Assembly (NCBI GenBank): GCA_003241215.1
Contig: QFOL01000004.1
Span: 1 to 55,487 of the forward strand
Origin: Agrobacterium fabrum
Lineage (GTDB): Bacteria; Pseudomonadota; Alphaproteobacteria; Rhizobiales; Rhizobiaceae
Reading direction: 5' to 3'
Length of the DNA: 55,487 bases
Numbering within the stretch: position 1 is the stretch's first letter; every line of letters begins with the position of its first letter. The notes under the pieces were generated by a model. The model was not told the DNA's origin. It searched no databases and saw only the letters and a program-made list of their open reading frames with translations. The translations under genes were made by a program, and so were the position numbers. Shown here one piece after another: positions 18,555 to 25,979 of this stretch.

Positions 18555-18873
18555 TTTTTGCCCATCCGGGTATATCCGGGACTACGCTACGATACGATCT
18601 ATCGCGATGAAAACATTGATAAAAATGATCGTCATCATTCGGCATCTATCGAGGGGTTAGCCTCAATTTTGTCGGTATAGCCGACGGTATGGCTGACCTT
18701 GTCTCAGGCCGAAATCAAATATACCGTCAGGCGAATGGCAACGCCTGACGGTATATTTTTATAGGCTAACCGCTTGTAAAGACATCGGAAATCGTCAGTG
18801 ACCACCCGCAAAATGCGGGTGACGGTATAGTTGGGCGCTGTTCGGCGAATTCGAGCCGTTTTTGGAGGCGCAC
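18555..18873. promoter_or_regulatory. att-proximal region with repeated GACGGTATA sites and a perfect hairpin
   Basis: Gene-free. The word GACGGTAT occurs near 18682, 18748 and 18821, in inverted form near 18719, and again inside the integrase gene at 18940. A perfect 15-bp inverted repeat (ATATACCGTCAGGCG at 18719-18733, its complement at 18742-18756) is followed by TTTTTAT and could end guaA transcription. A smaller palindrome GTCGGTATAGCCGAC is at 18671-18685. The repeats are good candidates for integrase arm-type or excision-factor sites. The integrase promoter must also be here. Confidence 0.6.
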
Positions 18874-20130
18874 ATGCTAACTGACGCATCGATTAAAGCG
18901 TTGAAGCCAAAGGATAAATTGTACAAAATTGTGGACCGTGACGGTATGTATGTCGTGGTCCAACCGTCTGGCGCGATTGTGTTTCGATACGACTATCGGC
19001 TCAGCGGTCGACGCGAGACGTTGACACTGGGGCGTTATGGCCCGTCAGACCTGTCGCTGGCGCGTGCCCGAGAAAAGCTGATCGACGCAAAGCGGGCGAT
19101 CGTCGAGGGCCGATCCCCAGCCCAGGAAAAGCAACGCGAGAAGCGGCGCCTCAAAGAGGCAAAGAGCTTCGGCGAGTTCGGTGAGCGGTGGTTCGGCGAA
19201 GCCCGGATGGCGGACAGCACGCGGGCGATGCGGCGATCAATTTATGAGCGCGATATACTGCCCACATTTCGCAACCGCCTTCTGACGGAAATCACGCCTG
19301 ACGACCTACGGGCGATGTGCTCGAAGGTAAAGGAGCGCGGGGCACCGGCGACGGCCGTCCACGTCAGAGACATTGTGAAGCTCATCTATGCGTTCGCGAT
19401 CCTGCACGGCGAGAAGGTGGCGAATCCGGCCGAGGAGGTTGGCCCAGCGTCGATTGCGACCTTTGTCCCGAAGGACAGATCGCTCTCGCCGGCCGAGATA
19501 CGTGTGATGCTCGGCCAGCTAGAGCATGTCCCGACCTTGCCGACCATCCGGCTGGGAATGAAGCTGTTCCTGCTGACGATGGTTCGGAAGAGCGAGCTGC
19601 AGGACGCGATTTGGGACGAGGTCGACTTCGAAAACTCGGTGTGGTCGATTCCTAAGGAGCGGATGAAGCGATCGAAGGCGCACAACGTCTACCTGTCGCA
19701 ACAGGCAATCGACATCTTCATTGCCCTTAAGACCTGCGCCGGGAATTCCAAATACGTCCTTCCGTCACGTTATGACGCCGACGCTCCGATGTCGCGGGCA
19801 ACATTCAACCGGATCACGACAGCGGTCGTCGTGCGTGCAAAGAAGGAAGGATTGCCGCTTGAAGCCTTCACAGTCCACGATCTGCGACGTACAGGCTCGA
19901 CGCTCCTAAATGAGCTGGGCTTCAATAGCGATTGGATCGAGAAATGTCTGGCGCACGAAGATGGGCGCTCTTCGCGGGGCATCTACAACAAGGCCGAGTA
20001 TGAACACCAGCGCAGGCACATGATGCAGGAATGGTCCAATCTGGTGGATGCGTGGGTGGCGGGACAGAAGTACACGCCGACGCTCTATCCGCCCACGATG
20101 GATCTGCTTACGCTTGAGCCCGATGTCTAA
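18874..20130 (+). CDS. int: Tyrosine site-specific integrase, P4 type
   Basis: 418 residues. N-terminal DUF4102-like arm-binding domain (LTDASIKALKPKDKLYK through about residue 90), a core-binding SAM-like domain (100-190), and the catalytic domain with Arg in LLTMVRKSEL, the box HDLRRTGSTL, His in CLAHED and nucleophile Tyr probably in GIYNKAEY. All catalytic residues are present, so it should be active. It catalyses integration at, and with a directionality factor excision from, the guaA 3' end. ATG 18874 follows GGAGG; an upstream TTG at 18862 precedes the ribosome site. It converges with the AlpA-like gene, overlapping by 23 bp. Confidence 0.95.
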   Translation: MLTDASIKALKPKDKLYKIVDRDGMYVVVQPSGAIVFRYDYRLSGRRETLTLGRYGPSDLSLARAREKLIDAKRAIVEGRSPAQEKQREKRRLKEAKSFGEFGERWFGEARMADSTRAMRRSIYERDILPTFRNRLLTEITPDDLRAMCSKVKERGAPATAVHVRDIVKLIYAFAILHGEKVANPAEEVGPASIATFVPKDRSLSPAEIRVMLGQLEHVPTLPTIRLGMKLFLLTMVRKSELQDAIWDEVDFENSVWSIPKERMKRSKAHNVYLSQQAIDIFIALKTCAGNSKYVLPSRYDADAPMSRATFNRITTAVVVRAKKEGLPLEAFTVHDLRRTGSTLLNELGFNSDWIEKCLAHEDGRSSRGIYNKAEYEHQRRHMMQEWSNLVDAWVAGQKYTPTLYPPTMDLLTLEPDV

Positions 20131-20389
20131 CGGGGCGAGACTTCCGAAGTTGAACGTCGGGCGTCGGCGCCCGTTGAATTGTCTTGGCGCGCGACGCTTG
20201 CCGGCGGCCATCAAGCCAAGCTTCGACCTCCGCAAGGTCCCACACAACGCAGCGAGCGGTGAGGTAGAACCGTTCAGGAAACTCGCCGCGTTGTTCCATA
20301 TCGTAGATGGTGGTGTCAGCGAGCGGGACCAATTCCCTGAGTTGTTGTCGACGAATAGTCCTTCGGCCGGCAGGGGACGATGCAGTCAT
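20108..20389 (-). CDS. AlpA-like helix-turn-helix protein, possible excision factor
   Basis: 93 residues. The core LVPLADTTIYDMEQRGEFPERFYLTARCVVWDLAEVEAWL (split over residues 19-58) is the AlpA/MerR-type winged helix-turn-helix used by many excision (recombination directionality) factors of P4-like elements. The ATG at 20389 follows GGAGATCACCC. It is encoded tail to tail with the integrase and overlaps its end by 23 bp, a typical placement for an RDF or integrase regulator. Its direct role is inferred from family and location. Confidence 0.82.
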   Translation of the reverse strand: MTASSPAGRRTIRRQQLRELVPLADTTIYDMEQRGEFPERFYLTARCVVWDLAEVEAWLDGRRQASRAKTIQRAPTPDVQLRKSRPVRHRAQA

Positions 20390-20530
20390 GGGTGATCTCC
20401 GCGTGTGAATCTCTCTGCGGAGATAGAAGACGATAGATTTGAAGAGTTGAAAGCCCCCGCGCGCAGCAGTGCGAGGATATCGCGCTCTGGCGTGCATATC
20501 GGATAGTTTGCGTCGCCGCCAAACCGGATG

Positions 20531-20752
20531 CTATCGCGGGCGTGCAGGGAGCACCACGATTTCCGCGGAGAGCCGATCGCGGGCCTGTTGTTGCTCGGAC
20601 CGCTCACTTTCGACGCTGACCGAGGCGGCGCGCGCAGCGTCGTCGATTGCGGACCATGTAGAGGACGGCGAAATCATCCGTAGCAGTTCGGGGCGCAGCC
20701 CATCGCCGCGCTGGGCTGCGATGGTGTGCAGGCGATGCAAGAGCGTCATCAT
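20531..20752 (-). CDS. Small protein of the cargo regulon, unknown
   Basis: 73 residues, charged and largely helical in appearance (LLHRLHTIAAQRGDG, then SVSVESERSEQQQARDRL). No family recognised. I accept it as a gene because a copy of the cargo motif on the minus strand (20813-20836) lies 60 bp upstream of the ATG at 20752, the same distance as in front of ogt and ada, with AAAAAGG as a possible ribosome site. It is divergent from the first ogt gene. Confidence 0.5.
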   Translation of the reverse strand: MMTLLHRLHTIAAQRGDGLRPELLRMISPSSTWSAIDDAARAASVSVESERSEQQQARDRLSAEIVVLPARPR

Positions 20753-20812
20753 CGATCGAGTACCTTTTTCACATTCGCTGCATGAATGAGAACGGTGACT
20801 TCCGCTCGGCCG

Positions 20813-20836
20813 ATATCCGAATGTTACTTTCAAATT
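20813..20836 (-). promoter_or_regulatory. Cargo regulon motif (copy 1)
   Basis: Minus strand reads AATTTGAAAGTA then ACATTCGGATAT. The first half is close to the consensus; the second half is the least conserved of the set. It is 60 bp before the 73-residue gene and faces away from copy 2, 46 bp further on. Confidence 0.6.
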
Positions 20837-20882
20837 GAATTTCGTTTTCTGCTCGGCACACGAGATGAACGGTGAGTATTTT

Positions 20883-20906
20883 GATTTGAAAGCAAGGACC
20901 GGAGAG
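20883..20906 (+). promoter_or_regulatory. Cargo regulon motif (copy 2), ogt promoter
   Basis: Reads GATTTGAAAGCA then AGGACCGGAGAG. A -10-like TATGTT starts exactly 20 bp after it (20927), and the ogt start codon is 57 bp after it. Confidence 0.8.
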
Positions 20907-20963
20907 AGCCGGCCCGTCTCGACTTCTATGTTCGCTTCACAACGAATAAAGAAGGTTACGACG

Positions 20964-21473
20964 ATGCGTGAGATTATTCGCTTTGCATGGGGGATCAGCT
21001 CCCTTGGCGACTTTGTAGTCGCTATGTCCGACAAGGGGATCGTGGCGCTGGAATTCAGCTCGATGCACACGGCGATGGAAGATGCGCTCCGCATCAGGTT
21101 TCCGGAGGCCGAGCTGGAGCGGAGCCAGGATGAATTGGCCGACGTGATGAATGTCGTGGCCGATCTCATCGACGATCCTGCCAAGGATTGCGACCTGCCG
21201 CTCGATCTTCGCGGCACGCCCTACGAAGTTCAGGTGTGGCTGATGCTGAGGGAGATCCCCGCGGGCCAGACCACGAATTACGGGGCGCTTGCGGCCAAGC
21301 TGGGCTCTCGCGATCCGCGGGACGTGACAGCAGCTATCGCGAACAATCCGGTCGCGGTGATCGTGCCGTGCCACCGGGTCATCAAGAAGGATGGTTCGAT
21401 CTCCGGCTATCGCTGGGGTGTCCGGCGCAAGCGCGCTCTGCTGGAGCGCGAACAACGCGCAACGGAGCACTGA
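20964..21473 (+). CDS. ogt: Methylated-DNA-[protein]-cysteine S-methyltransferase
   Basis: Suicide repair protein that takes methyl groups from O6-methylguanine onto its own cysteine. 169 residues, normal for Ogt. The C-terminal domain carries the HTH recognition segment (EIPAGQTTNYGALAAKLG), the Asn hinge, the active site VIVPCHRVIKKDG and the closing SGYRWGVRRKRALLERE. ATG 20964 follows GAAGG. It is the first gene behind regulon motif copy 2 and is followed 2 bp later by an unknown gene. There are two further homologous domains on the element (25220 and the Ada C-terminus). Confidence 0.94.
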   Translation: MREIIRFAWGISSLGDFVVAMSDKGIVALEFSSMHTAMEDALRIRFPEAELERSQDELADVMNVVADLIDDPAKDCDLPLDLRGTPYEVQVWLMLREIPAGQTTNYGALAAKLGSRDPRDVTAAIANNPVAVIVPCHRVIKKDGSISGYRWGVRRKRALLEREQRATEH

Positions 21474-21475
21474 AA

Positions 21476-22087
21476 ATGACCGGAGTACGTATTGTTGAGC
21501 GTGGGGCGTTGGATTGCCGGCGCCCCACCACTTCGCCACAGGGTCCGTTACCGGAAGCTCTGGAGGTCATCAAGTGCGCGCTGTCGTCATGTGAGAAGGC
21601 TCGCGCCGACTTTCCCGGCTATCGGCTAACGCGCCTTGTCGGCGCGCGGATCGAGCTTGATCAGAGCGACATGGATCGACTTTCAAACATAATCGGCATC
21701 GATCTTCTGAGTCCGATTGAAGGTGTGTTGAGGCCATTCGATCATCACTTGCGGCAGATCATCGATCGCTACGGTTTGGAAGCGCTGTTCGCCGATGATG
21801 GGCACGCGCCTTACCACCACGCGATAAGGCCGACCGGCTACGACTTTCATCGCGACGAGGTACATCCGACCGGCATGGAGCGATGGCGTGCCGACTACCG
21901 AGCTATGTCAGACGTGAAGCAAATGATGGCGGCTTCCATCATCTGGCTCTACCGGGCCGGGAAAGATAACGTCTGGCTTCGCCGCGTACCATGCACCTGG
22001 CACGCAGCCGACGCCATCGCGTGCCTGCGCGAAAGCGGTGCGTTGGAAGATTGGGCACGTCTCTACGCGCTCTATCCGGGCTGGTGA
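21476..22087 (+). CDS. Unknown protein co-transcribed with ogt
   Basis: 203 residues, not recognised. No membrane segment or signal. A His-rich stretch (HAPYHHAIRPTGYDFHRDEVH, around residues 110-130) and scattered tryptophans in the C-terminal half (IIWLYRAGKDNVWL, CTWHAADA, EDWARLYALYPGW) are the main features; the histidines and acids could bind a metal. It starts 2 bp after the ogt stop, so it belongs to the same regulon unit. A repair or nucleotide-related role would fit the context but nothing in the sequence proves it. Confidence 0.7.
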   Translation: MTGVRIVERGALDCRRPTTSPQGPLPEALEVIKCALSSCEKARADFPGYRLTRLVGARIELDQSDMDRLSNIIGIDLLSPIEGVLRPFDHHLRQIIDRYGLEALFADDGHAPYHHAIRPTGYDFHRDEVHPTGMERWRADYRAMSDVKQMMAASIIWLYRAGKDNVWLRRVPCTWHAADAIACLRESGALEDWARLYALYPGW

Positions 22088-22369
22088 ACCCAATCAAAGA
22101 AACAATCTTCGATTTGACAATAAGAATCGGAGAGAGAGGCGGCCATGTTGCCCGTACAGCTTGTGTACGGCATGAGCATGGCCGCTTGTCTTATGTAAAG
22201 TCGGCCTGCATCAAGCGCATCAAGCGTGCCGGAAATCGCAATGCTGCTCTTCGCGGTTCGCACGTTCACATTCAACGAAGCCATCGCGACCTGATAATGC
22301 CCTGAACAGCGGGTTGTGTCGGTGCTGGCAGCGTTGCTTGCGAATGAACCGAACAACACGGAGGGGCAG
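22088..22369 (+). other. Motif-bearing stretch without a clear gene
   Basis: About 280 bp. It holds regulon motif copy 3 (22111-22134) and then a perfect 7-bp hairpin CCGTACA / TGTACGG (22153-22171). The only plus-strand frames are very short: ATG 22145 to TAA 22198 (17 residues, hydrophobic, after GGAGAGAG) and ATG near 22241. It may be a long leader of the secreted protein at 22370, a tiny peptide gene, or a small RNA. Confidence 0.4.
22111..22134 (+). promoter_or_regulatory. Cargo regulon motif (copy 3)
   Basis: Reads GATTTGACAATA then AGAATCGGAGAG. TACAGC starts exactly 20 bp after it. The nearest full-size gene begins 235 bp downstream, unlike most other copies. Confidence 0.7.
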
Positions 22370-22669
22370 ATGTGGAAACCCACATTATCCATCGCAATTG
22401 CGCTCACCCTGGCTTCGTCGGCCTTGGCGATCGGCAGGTATGACACCCAGGCACGCAGTTGCCAGCGCGTCCAGGAACTTCTCAAACAGGAAAAGCAGGC
22501 GATCCTGCGTTACCCGTCCCGCAATGGGCGGATGACGCTTTACGATCGCTATGTCTCCAATGCAGCGGAGTGCGGACCCGGCAAATACGGTCTCCGCGCC
22601 AGCGTACCCACGGCCGATGGCGTATGCGGCGTGGTGAGCTGCCGCCCGCTGAGCGACTTCGCGCCCTGA
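22370..22669 (+). CDS. Small exported protein, unknown
   Basis: 99 residues. Signal peptide at residues 1-20 (TLSIAIALTLASSALA). The mature part is basic with four cysteines (SCQRVQ, AAECGPG, GVCGVVSCRP), probably disulphide-bonded in the periplasm. No family recognised. The ATG at 22370 follows GGAGGGG, a strong ribosome site. It is probably transcribed from regulon motif copy 3 through a 230-base leader. Confidence 0.7.
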   Translation: MWKPTLSIAIALTLASSALAIGRYDTQARSCQRVQELLKQEKQAILRYPSRNGRMTLYDRYVSNAAECGPGKYGLRASVPTADGVCGVVSCRPLSDFAP

Positions 22670-22752
22670 TCGGAGATTGGAGCAAGGCGTCGCCGAGCGG
22701 AATCATCACTATGGCGACGCCTCCAGGGCGTGTCGCCTTCGCCGAATTCTTC

Positions 22753-22776
22753 GATCTCAAGGTAAGAACCGGAGCG
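22753..22776 (+). promoter_or_regulatory. Cargo regulon motif (copy 4)
   Basis: Reads GATCTCAAGGTA then AGAACCGGAGCG. TACCGT starts exactly 20 bp after it. The gene at 22870 starts 93 bp downstream. Confidence 0.7.
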
Positions 22777-22869
22777 CTCACGTAGAGGTGGGCGAATACC
22801 GTGAAGATCAAGAAACGGCGAGCGCGATCGCGCTGCTAGATCACGAGGTCATCAGAAAGGCGTCGCGCC

Positions 22870-23244
22870 ATGCCAGATCAATCCTGTGCTGTGTCTCCCG
22901 AGGGCGACAAGATCATCATCGCGTTGCATAGCAAAGAAGGCACGCCACAGGAGATCACGTTGTCATTCGACGAAGCCAGTGCGCTCGCGATGACGTTGCC
23001 GCGTCTGCTAACGATGGCGATGAGCAAGCGATTCTCCGATCCGTCGCTCCGGCACGTCTATCCCGTGCATGACTACACGGTCGAATGCGCGTCGGACCAG
23101 CGGCACGTCCTGCTGACGCTGTCCTGCGGCGGCGGCTTCGACATCGTGTTCGGAATTGACGTCAACATGGTCACGCCGCTCGCGCGTGATCTGGTCGGTG
23201 GACAGGCGCTTCTCGAAACACCCCCATCCCTGCGCCCGAACTGA
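22870..23244 (+). CDS. Unknown protein of the cargo regulon
   Basis: 124 residues, no signal or membrane segment. The pattern of short amphipathic strands (KIIIALHSKEGTPQEITLSF, DYTVECASDQRHVLLTLSC, FDIVFGIDV) suggests a compact beta-rich fold. No family recognised. The ATG at 22870 has GAAAGG upstream. It follows motif copy 4 and is convergent with the LysR gene, with about 160 bp between the stops and no clear terminator. Confidence 0.62.
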   Translation: MPDQSCAVSPEGDKIIIALHSKEGTPQEITLSFDEASALAMTLPRLLTMAMSKRFSDPSLRHVYPVHDYTVECASDQRHVLLTLSCGGGFDIVFGIDVNMVTPLARDLVGGQALLETPPSLRPN

Positions 23245-23404
23245 GCGAACGGCTCCCGCGTACACCATAGCCGAACGCTCCATCCACCGATGGTCGCCTG
23301 CGCAGCGTCGACTGCGAGGAGGCTGGCGACGCTCTCCGGTGGCAGAAAAAGGAAGGAGGGCCAGGAGGCCCCACCGGTCCGGGCCGCTGGGGCTACTCTT
23401 TTGC

Positions 23405-24289
23405 CTATCGCGTGCGCGACAGCAGCCGAGCCAGGCTGAGCAGGCGCCGGCATGCCGGGTTGTCGTTCGTCGGCGACCAGACCGCGCAAAAGGGCAAAAC
23501 CTCCCCAGCGATCGGGCGATACACGATACCCGGAACCTGTGCCGCGGTCGCAGCCTCGCTCATGACCGTCAGACCGCGACCAACCGCCACCAGCGACAGC
23601 AGGTTGTCGCGGCTCACATATTGAAGGTCGATTTCAGGGTGGTGGCCGAGGTCGGCCAGACGTTGAACAAGATAGTCGTGGATCTCTTGGCCAGGCGCGG
23701 CATCGCTGACGATGAAGCGCTCGCCGGCAAGGTCCTGCCACGTTACGGCTTCCTTTTCGGCGAGCTGATGATCAGCCGGGAGGACGACGAAGGCACCCTC
23801 AGACCACAAATGCTCGGCCTCGCAGCCGGGCCATTGCACCGTTCCGGTGATGAAGGCGACATCGAGCTTCATTTGACGGATGGCCGCTACATGGTCCGCT
23901 GGCTCGCCATCGATAAATTCGATGCGCACGCCAGCGTGTTCCCGGTCGAACGCCCTGAGCAGCTCGAACAGGAAGCCCGACGCCATAGAGGAGAAGATGC
24001 CGACGCGAATGCGCCCATCTTCCGATCTTCCGATTGCCGCCACATCCTTTGCACCCTGGCCGATCTGCCGGAGCGCCTTGCGGGCGTGCTGCACATATTT
24101 CTGGCCCGCGATCGTTAGTCGAACGCCCCCATTGTGACGAATGAACAGCGATGCGCCGAGCTGATCTTCGAGATCGCGAATTCGCCGGCTGACCGTGGAT
24201 TCCTGCACGCCGAGACTCGACGCAGCCTTGCGGAAGCTGCCGTATTCGACAGCCGCAAGAAAATACGTGAGTTGGCGTAGCTCAATCAT
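23405..24289 (-). CDS. LysR-family transcriptional regulator
   Basis: 294 residues. N-terminal winged helix-turn-helix (LTYFLAAVEYGSFRKAASSLGVQESTVSRRIRDLE, split: residues 6-42) and a C-terminal two-lobed effector domain from about residue 90. Effector unknown. It is in the same direction as the 2OG oxygenase gene upstream but separated by 180 bp with a hairpin, so it probably has its own promoter. I see no regulon motif in front of it, making it the main exception among the cargo genes. Confidence 0.92.
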   Translation of the reverse strand: MIELRQLTYFLAAVEYGSFRKAASSLGVQESTVSRRIRDLEDQLGASLFIRHNGGVRLTIAGQKYVQHARKALRQIGQGAKDVAAIGRSEDGRIRVGIFSSMASGFLFELLRAFDREHAGVRIEFIDGEPADHVAAIRQMKLDVAFITGTVQWPGCEAEHLWSEGAFVVLPADHQLAEKEAVTWQDLAGERFIVSDAAPGQEIHDYLVQRLADLGHHPEIDLQYVSRDNLLSLVAVGRGLTVMSEAATAAQVPGIVYRPIAGEVLPFCAVWSPTNDNPACRRLLSLARLLSRTR

Positions 24290-24470
24290 GATCCTTGTCG
24301 TGCTTCAGGCGTAGACGTGCGAAGGACCGGCTCGGCCGGGGCGCGGCAGAACGCGGTCGCTCTTCAGGCGTCGGATGTGATGGTGGCCGTGTACCGTGGC
24401 GCTTCAGGCGCGGATCGGATTTTGAAGGGACCTCCGACGCCGCGGCTTGTGCGGCGTCGGTCTCGCGAGA
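24290..24470. other. Intergenic stretch with hairpin and CTTCAGGCG repeats
   Basis: A perfect 10-bp stem CCGACGCCGC / GCGGCGTCGG lies at 24434-24460 just after the 2OG oxygenase stop (minus strand), without a clear T-run. The word CTTCAGGCG occurs three times (near 24303, 24363 and 24402) before the LysR start and may be a regulator-binding repeat. Confidence 0.4.
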
Positions 24471-25223
24471 TCAGCGCGCGTCGTGGAAGATGATCCCGAC
24501 GGTGTGGCGCATCCCGGACCGGATGCGACTGACACCGTGACGCAGATTGACGCGGTAGTTGCCTTTCGTTCCCTGTACCGGCCGATTGTGGACCGCAAAG
24601 GCGACGGCATCGCCCTGGCGCAGTGGCACAACCTCGACTCGGCTCTGCATGCGCGGCCGCTGCTCGGTCAGCGCGAACTCGCCGCCCGTGAAGTCACGAT
24701 CCGGCTCGGAAAGCAGGATCGCCACTTGAATCGGAAACCAGAGATCACCGTAGAGATCCTGATGCAGGCAGTTGAAATCACCCGGAACGTATTGGAGCAG
24801 CAGCGGCGTCGGCCGTGTCTGGCCAGCGTCGTGGCATTGCTTCAGATAAGAGGCGTGATCGACAGGGAACCGCTGGTCCATACCCATCCGCTCGTTCCCG
24901 TCGTTGGCAACACCGGCGAGGCGCGGATAGAGCGCCGTGCGGATGCCGCCGATCAGATCCGGCAGCGGATAATTGAAATAGCGATACTCGCCCTTTCCGA
25001 AGCCATGCCGCGCCATGATGATGTGGCTACGAAAGTGGCTTTCATCGGGATAGAGCGCAGCGATGCCGCGGCATTCATCCGGCGTCAGAAGCTTCGGCAG
25101 GACTGCACAGCCATAGCTGTCGAGCTCGCCGGCGAGCGCCTTCCAGTCGTAGGCGCCAGCCCGTGCCTCTGCGGACGAATCCGCAGAGGCCGGGGCGATG
25201 AAGTCGACGAGAGGCTGTCTCAT
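24471..25223 (-). CDS. 2OG-Fe(II) dioxygenase, paralogue A
   Basis: 250 residues. Contains the double-stranded beta-helix iron site: HxD in CLHQDLYGD (about residue 150) and the distal His in VNLRHGVS with a following Arg (RIRSGMR). It is distinct from AlkB and closer to the prolyl-4-hydroxylase-like oxygenases of unknown substrate. ATG 25223 overlaps the stop of the second ogt gene by 4 bp (ATGA), so translation is coupled to a methyltransferase. It has two paralogues in the next operon, sharing the GxYRYxxYPxPxL and HQDxYGD blocks. A role in alkylation damage is inferred from context. Confidence 0.85.
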   Translation of the reverse strand: MRQPLVDFIAPASADSSAEARAGAYDWKALAGELDSYGCAVLPKLLTPDECRGIAALYPDESHFRSHIIMARHGFGKGEYRYFNYPLPDLIGGIRTALYPRLAGVANDGNERMGMDQRFPVDHASYLKQCHDAGQTRPTPLLLQYVPGDFNCLHQDLYGDLWFPIQVAILLSEPDRDFTGGEFALTEQRPRMQSRVEVVPLRQGDAVAFAVHNRPVQGTKGNYRVNLRHGVSRIRSGMRHTVGIIFHDAR

Positions 25224-25786
25224 GCCATCGCCTCCCGACGGATCAGTTCGCGCTTGCGCTCGATGCCCCAGCGATAGCCGGCCAGGTCGCCGTTGGTGCG
25301 GACGACGCGATGGCACGGGATCGCCAGCGCGATCGGGTTAGCGGCGCAGGCGCTCGCAACCGCGCGCGGATTCGCCAGCGGGCTCATCCAGTGCGCCAGC
25401 TCGGTGTAGCTCACGGTGCGGCCGGCCGAGATTGCTTTCAGCTTCTCCCAGACACGACGCTGGAACGGCGTGCCGCGCATGTCGAGCGTCAGATTCAAGC
25501 CGTCGGAGGGCTTGGCGATGTAACGCAGGACACTTTCAACGTCGCCCTTCACGGCAGCTTCGTTCGCGACGATGCTCGACCGCGGAAAGCGGTCTGCGAG
25601 GTCCGCCGCCAGCTCCTCGGCATTGTCGCCGAGCAGGATCGAGCAGACGCCCTTCGCGCTGGAAGCGACCAGCACCTTGCCGAGATCGGAGTCGGCAACC
25701 GCATACGAAATAACGTCTGCGGCGGTCGAAGCGGAATTCACCTGCGGATTGGACCGCAGCGTGTCAGTCTTAATCATGAGGTTCAT
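25220..25786 (-). CDS. Second Ogt-type methyltransferase
   Basis: 188 residues. It has the active site ALAIPCHRVVRTNGD and closing GYRWGIERKRELIRRE. The N-terminal domain (VADSDLGKVLVASSAKGVCSILLGD) is much closer to the methyltransferase half of the Ada on this element than to the first ogt, so it looks like a duplicated Ada C-terminus that has lost the N-terminal sensor. ATG 25786 follows AAGGAG; an earlier in-frame ATG at 25813 lacks this. Motif copy 5 is 58 bp upstream. First gene of a two-gene operon with 2OG oxygenase A. Confidence 0.92.
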   Translation of the reverse strand: MNLMIKTDTLRSNPQVNSASTAADVISYAVADSDLGKVLVASSAKGVCSILLGDNAEELAADLADRFPRSSIVANEAAVKGDVESVLRYIAKPSDGLNLTLDMRGTPFQRRVWEKLKAISAGRTVSYTELAHWMSPLANPRAVASACAANPIALAIPCHRVVRTNGDLAGYRWGIERKRELIRREAMA

Positions 25787-25844
25787 TGTCGTAGCTCCTT
25801 GCTCTGTCCTCATGTTCGAAACTACGCTCGTAGGAGTGCTTCCA

Positions 25845-25868
25845 AACTCCGATCCTTCTTTTCAAATC
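25845..25868 (-). promoter_or_regulatory. Cargo regulon motif (copy 5)
   Basis: Minus strand reads GATTTGAAAAGA then AGGATCGGAGTT. TAGTTT starts exactly 20 bp after it. The ogt-like gene starts 58 bp after it. Confidence 0.8.
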
Positions 25869-25902
25869 GAAACTTCATTCGTCTGCCTGCGGCGAAAATG
25901 AA

Positions 25903-25932
25903 AAATGCCGGACGCAGATGCGCCCGGCATTT
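25903..25932 (-). terminator. Rho-independent terminator of the 2OG oxygenase operon
   Basis: Stem AAATGCCGGGCGC / GCGTCCGGCATTT (one mismatch) followed on the minus strand by TTTTCATTTT. It lies about 50 bp after the stop of paralogue B and just before motif copy 5. Confidence 0.85.
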
Positions 25933-25979
25933 GAATTGATACTTCGGTCATACTTGGCGCGAAAACGTCGCGCGCTTGG

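Noticed and set aside
18555..18873. A tRNA gene as the integration target
   Set aside because: No cloverleaf could be found; the guaA 3' end explains the insertion site.
22072..22485. 137-codon minus-strand frame opposite the exported protein
   Set aside because: It crosses the strong ribosome site and signal peptide of the plus-strand gene, and no motif or ribosome site supports it.
24447..25939. Plus-strand frames of 200-276 codons opposite the ogt-like and 2OG oxygenase genes
   Set aside because: The minus-strand products have clear family motifs; the plus-strand frames run through regulon motifs and terminators.
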